Assembly: GCA_030150965.1 (NCBI GenBank)
Contig: JASLEW010000244.1
Span: 1 to 5,020, forward strand
Length of the DNA stretch: 5,020 nt
Origin: Thermoanaerobaculia bacterium
GTDB lineage: Bacteria > Acidobacteriota > Thermoanaerobaculia > Multivoradales > UBA5704
Direction of reading: 5' to 3'
Shown: positions 4,509 through 5,020 of the stretch, one piece after another
How positions within the stretch are numbered: the first letter of the stretch is position 1
Layout of the letters: every line of letters starts with the position of its first letter
Notes under the pieces: generated by a model
The model's database searches: none
What the model was told of the DNA's origin: nothing
What the model saw: the letters and a program-made list of their open reading frames with translations, nothing else
Translations under genes and position numbers: made by a program

Positions 4509-5020
4509 CGCTCTCCGGTTGCGGCCCCCGGGCCGGGCGGAGCGCCGACACCCGCGTCGCCGGCGCTGGAACCGCCGGCACCGGCGGCGGGCGCGAGGCG
4601 GGCCGGACCGGCGGCTCCGGTTGCCGGCGATTCCGCGACGGCGCTGCGGATCTCCGCCACCAGCGCTTCGACCTGGCGGCGCAGCTCCTCGGGGCTGCCG
4701 TCGTTGTGCAGCACCCGGTGAGCCCCCGCCCGCCGCCGGGCGCCGTCGCCCTGCGCCGCGAGGCGGGCGCGGGCGGCGCCCTCGTCGAGGCCGCGGGCCA
4801 CGGCACGGCGCAGCCGCGCCTCGGGATCGGCCTCGACGGTGACGATGAGGTCGAAGCCGGGCCCGTAGCCGGCCTCGACCAGGAGGGTTGCCTCCAGGAC
4901 GACCACGGCTCCGGAACCGGGGAGGCCGCGGGCCGCCCGCGGGCCGGTGCCCTCACCGGTGCCGGCGGGTGCCGGCGCGGCTTCCCGCTCGGCGCCGCCG
5001 CCGCGGCCCGGCCGCGGGCG
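4505..5020 (-). CDS. coaE: Dephospho-CoA kinase, C-terminal part (runs off right edge)
   Basis: Dephospho-CoA kinase (EC 2.7.1.24) phosphorylates the 3'-hydroxyl of dephospho-CoA, the last step of coenzyme A synthesis. Only the last 171 residues are in the window; the P-loop lies beyond the edge. Recognisable parts are the substrate-side strand and loop VVVLEATLLVEAG, where PLL is usual and TLL is found here, then FDLIVTVEADPEARLRRAVARG, the lid region ARARLAAQ, and HRVLHNDGSPEELRRQVEALV, matching the family's A-D-x-V-I-x-N-x-G terminus. Before VVVLE there is a low-complexity Ala/Gly/Pro stretch, probably an elongated loop. After the kinase fold about 45 residues rich in Ala, Gly and Pro form an unusual tail ending at the TGA (4505-4507). 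That stop overlaps the RdgB-family start by 4 nt, so the two genes are very likely coupled in one operon. Confidence 0.88.
   Translation of the reverse strand, partial: RPRPGRGGGAEREAAPAPAGTGEGTGPRAARGLPGSGAVVVLEATLLVEAGYGPGFDLIVTVEADPEARLRRAVARGLDEGAARARLAAQGDGARRRAGAHRVLHNDGSPEELRRQVEALVAEIRSAVAESPATGAAGPARLAPAAGAGGSSAGDAGVGAPPGPGAATGER

Noticed and set aside
3549..4721. A 390-codon plus-strand open frame opposite the RdgB-family and coaE genes
   Set aside because: It has no domain signature and lies antisense to two well-recognised enzyme genes.

Overview
The window is very GC-rich throughout, with a strong G/C preference at third codon positions, and it is densely packed with mostly housekeeping genes. 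It points to a high-GC Gram-negative-type bacterium. The eukaryote-like adenylosuccinate lyase and a GG-leader, lanthipeptide-like precursor would fit Acidobacteriota (Thermoanaerobaculia-like) or a myxobacterium-like lineage. That placement is inference, because there is no rRNA or other taxonomic marker.

Layout: (1) 1-650, minus strand: the N-terminal 216 codons of adenylosuccinate lyase (purB), running off the left edge. (2) 651-885: a divergent intergenic region with candidate -10 boxes on both strands and a perfect 14+14 bp palindrome (842-870) just before arcA. (3) 886-2163, plus: arginine deiminase (arcA), complete with all recognisable catalytic motifs. (4) 2285-3211, plus: ornithine carbamoyltransferase (argF/arcB family). 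(5) 3212-3421: a convergent gap with terminator-like stems. (6) 3422-3583, minus: a 53-codon gene for a ribosomally made, probably modified peptide, with a leader ending in Gly-Gly, a Cys/Ser/Thr-rich core and a strong Shine-Dalgarno sequence. (7) 3584-3896: a gene-free stretch with inverted repeats and a short tandem repeat. (8) 3897-4508, minus: a Ham1/RdgB/ITPA-family nucleoside triphosphate pyrophosphatase. (9) 4505-5020, minus: the C-terminal part of dephospho-CoA kinase (coaE), overlapping the RdgB-family gene by 4 nt (GTGA) and running off the right edge.

How the genes work together: arcA and argF could act in sequence on arginine/citrulline/ornithine, but no carbamate kinase is present here, so a full energy-yielding deiminase pathway cannot be claimed from this window. 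coaE and the RdgB-family gene look translationally coupled. The most interesting item is the small precursor peptide, which sits alone among housekeeping genes with no modification enzyme, protease or transporter in view. If it is a true precursor it must be matured by enzymes encoded elsewhere.
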